A DNA stretch of 59,503 bases, taken from the NCBI GenBank assembly GCA_034211275.1, contig JAXHTF010000019.1, positions 1-59,503 on the forward strand. Direction: 5' to 3'. The position numbers and the translations under genes are program-made. The notes under the pieces are model-generated. The model did no database searches and was not told where the DNA came from. It saw nothing but the letters and a program-made list of their open reading frames with translations. Below, one piece after another: positions 58,501 through 59,503 of the stretch. The first letter of the stretch is position 1. Every line of letters begins with the position of its first letter. This stretch comes from Acidobacteriota bacterium. GTDB taxonomy: Bacteria > Acidobacteriota > Thermoanaerobaculia > Multivoradales > JAHZIX01.

Positions 58501-59503
58501 AGGAGGATGTGGTGGTGGCTCCACACCGCCCGGTAGTCGTCCCCCTCCCAGCGGATCAGGCGGAAGCGCATCAGCGGCGCGCGATCCAGGCGGAAGCCTC
58601 GGCGGCGATCCTCCGCCATCAGCGCCTCGAAACGCTGCTGCCGCTCCGCCGCGGGAACCTGGCGCCAATCCTCCTCCTCCCAGGGCACCGGCGCCTCCGC
58701 CCACACCACCTGGAGCGGGCGCGGCAGGCCGTGCCATAGGAAGCTGGTGCGCAACACTTCGTGCCGCGCCATCACCGCTTGCCAGGCCTGGCGCAGGCGT
58801 TCGCCCTCGACCTTGCCGGAGAGGGTGACCCGCAGCTGCTCGACGTAGAGCTCCGCCTGAGGAGCCAGCAGACTGTGGAAGAGCATGCCCTGCTGAGCCG
58901 GAGCCAGCGGGTAGATGTCCTCGATCAGCCGTTCCTTGGGACGCAGGCTGCGGATCTCGGAGAGGGAACCCAGAATCTGCTGCAGCTGCGGTCCCTCGAG
59001 CTCCGCCAGCGGGAAGTCGCTCGGGGTGTAGGCCCCCGCCTCGGGCCTTCGGCAGATCGCCGCCAGCCGTTCCAGGCGCTCGACCCAACGCTCCATCAGA
59101 GCGGCGATGGTGGCGGATCGGTGCCATTCCCCCCGATACGCCCAGTCGAGCTGCAGTCGCCCCTCCAGGATCTGGGCGGTGACGTCGAAGAGATGGCCGC
59201 TGCGGTCCTCCTCCGCCTGCTCCGAGCCGGGGCTCTCCGGCGCCAGACGGAACGGCGAGGAAGCGTCCACCGCCAGATCCAACCGGCCGAGGTAGTTGAA
59301 GCTGACCTCCGGCCCCAGCTCCTCCACGGCCGCTTCACCCAGCCCCCCCTCCAGCCGCAAATAGCGCAGCACTCCGTAGCCCACGCCCTCGCCGGGCACC
59401 CGCCGGGAGGCCTCTTTGGCGGCGACCACCGCAGCGGACTCGTCTTCGGCGCCGGTGAGATCCACCACCAGCGGATACAACGCGGTGAACCAGCCGACGG
59501 TGC
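55530..59503 (-). CDS. Nonribosomal peptide synthetase, 3' part (...E-C-A-PCP)
   Basis: It enters from the right edge; the frame is open to the last base and no true start is visible. The first part is the C-terminal half of an epimerization domain ([26 protein letters not shown]). Then come a DCL-type C domain (YPLAPAQQGMLFH; HHILLDGW near 58500), an A domain (~57530-55990) with pocket D-V-E-E-V-G-V-C-T, and a PCP (SGGDSLSL, Ser codon 55785-55787). The carrier ends DLFTYPSIAALA, as is usual before a PKS. The last ~45 residues are Gln/Arg-rich (RQQARQRARRRRR), the kind of helical tail seen on NRPS proteins that dock to a ketosynthase. The next gene is indeed a PKS, joined by a 4-bp overlap. 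There is no E domain after this A domain, although modules with similar pockets elsewhere in the window have one. Confidence 0.96.
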   Translation of the reverse strand, partial: TVGWFTALYPLVVDLTGAEDESAAVVAAKEASRRVPGEGVGYGVLRYLRLEGGLGEAAVEELGPEVSFNYLGRLDLAVDASSPFRLAPESPGSEQAEEDRSGHLFDVTAQILEGRLQLDWAYRGEWHRSATIAALMERWVERLERLAAICRRPEAGAYTPSDFPLAELEGPQLQQILGSLSEIRSLRPKERLIEDIYPLAPAQQGMLFHSLLAPQAELYVEQLRVTLSGKVEGERLRQAWQAVMARHEVLRTSFLWHGLPRPLQVVWAEAPVPWEEEDWRQVPAAERQQRFEALMAEDRRRGFRLDRAPLMRFRLIRWEGDDYRAVWSHHHILLDGWCRGRVFLHFLEACAALRVRASVPRGDERPYRDFIAWLQAQDLQAAERYWRRRLEDFAHPTPLSVDRPVPLEGTEGSPQRAIPVSAALTADLVASCRRWGVTLAAAVHGAWALLLARYSGLRDVVVGTVVSGRPAELPGVEEMVGLFINTLPLRLAVPADATAEDWLGQVQRAQGELGQFEYSPLAEVQKWSGVTGGDPLFESIVVVQNLPPELPRTEGAGGTDRGAEEASVRPANAVADPGFELFDLDGSERTDFPLTLVAEPGERLELRFEYEAARFDDATVGRMLGHLQELLTGMVTDGRQRLWRLPLLTASERHQLLGEWSSGGGADLPPADLYQLFATSAVAAPEAPALISGDRRWSYRSLAVAAEALAGRLNRSGVGAEGRVGLITGRSPEMVLGLLGILAAGGVAVPLDPRDPPSRLSALASGAGVEVILMGEGLGLNSIADRLEASVPVVLCSLSEQDGVSEGDAGSATVPPRPAAAPHPEAAACCFFTSGSTGEPKAVLLSHAALTRFAVEMAQALELQPEDRWLQFAAPTFDVVLEELLPAWTVGAAVIQPEAQGPLAPAELERQMSEHRASLVELPAAYWQVWVDEMAAAGRRPPATLRRLVLGAEPPDLAALQRWLDWGVPVTQVFGLTETGCTSTLYPVPKGWGSSSGRAPTEAARLPVGRPLAGSRVYVLGAELEPLPEGAPGELFIGGEGLARGYGGRPAETAHRFLPDPFAAAPGARLYRTGDVACWRAGGLLDFLGRLDDQVKVRGVRIECGEIEAQLRRLPSVVAAAVVPQGESAGDRRLVAHVVFDGDEVPPMELTANLAGQLRQRLPEALVPAHFVSWPALPLTRHGKVDRRALGQAHHGRPEAASRPPRTALEKRLAEPWCAVLGVAAVGAEDNFFDSGGDSLSLIRLASQLSQTLERDIPLVDLFTYPSIAALARNLEGGGGEEVQDQARQRAEIRQGARQQARQRARRRRRAADTDSIPAGDPS

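Noticed and set aside
59478-59480. First visible Met of the right-hand NRPS as a start
   Set aside because: It lies within an E domain; the frame stays open to the window edge, so the real start is outside.

Overview
The window is high-GC DNA dominated by a modular natural-product assembly line. All seven real genes lie on the minus strand, so transcription runs from the right edge (59503) towards position 1. A MacB/FtsX-like permease without a partner ATPase (the architecture known from Acidobacteriota as ADOP) and a LolA-like lipoprotein point to Acidobacteriota or a similar large-genome Gram-negative such as Myxococcota. This is inference; there is no rRNA or marker gene in the window.

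Layout in transcription order. (1) 59503-55530: 3' part of an NRPS (end of E, then C-A-PCP and an Arg/Gln-rich tail). (2) 55533-50689: a one-module PKS (KS-AT-KR-ACP) whose KR has lost its catalytic Tyr and Asn. (3) 50692-17882: one uninterrupted NRPS ORF of 10,936 residues with eight modules, one extra degenerate condensation-like domain and a terminal thioesterase. These three genes are joined by two ATGA stop/start overlaps. (4) 17508-15025: a DUF255/YyaL-type thioredoxin-fold protein with a lipoprotein signal and a DsbD-like C-terminus, probably unrelated to the pathway. (5) 14291-10952: a LolA-like lipoprotein and the permease, followed by (6) 10952 to beyond position 1, the 5' part of a second NRPS gene (C-A-PCP-E, C-A-PCP-E*, C-A...).

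Proposed logic, inferred from domain order: the right-hand NRPS loads a residue, the PKS extends it with malonyl and probably leaves a beta-keto group, and the giant NRPS adds eight residues before TE release. Modules 1-3 are of the E/DCL type (PCP motif GGDS), modules 5-8 are of the LCL type (GGHS), and module 4 (Thr-like pocket, GGNS) is the seam, followed by the extra C-like domain. The second NRPS starts with a DCL-type C domain, so it needs an upstream donor that ends in E. As the giant NRPS ends in TE, gene order and biosynthetic order are probably not collinear.

Most notable: all three C domains that accept the product of a (D/N)VEE-type module with an intact E domain have lost the second His of HHxxxDG (to Gln). 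Both DIFHFGL-type modules carry a degenerate E domain. One C-like domain reads HGxxxDD. A D-to-N change occupies the amine-binding position of one A domain. All pocket codes were read by eye and are provisional.
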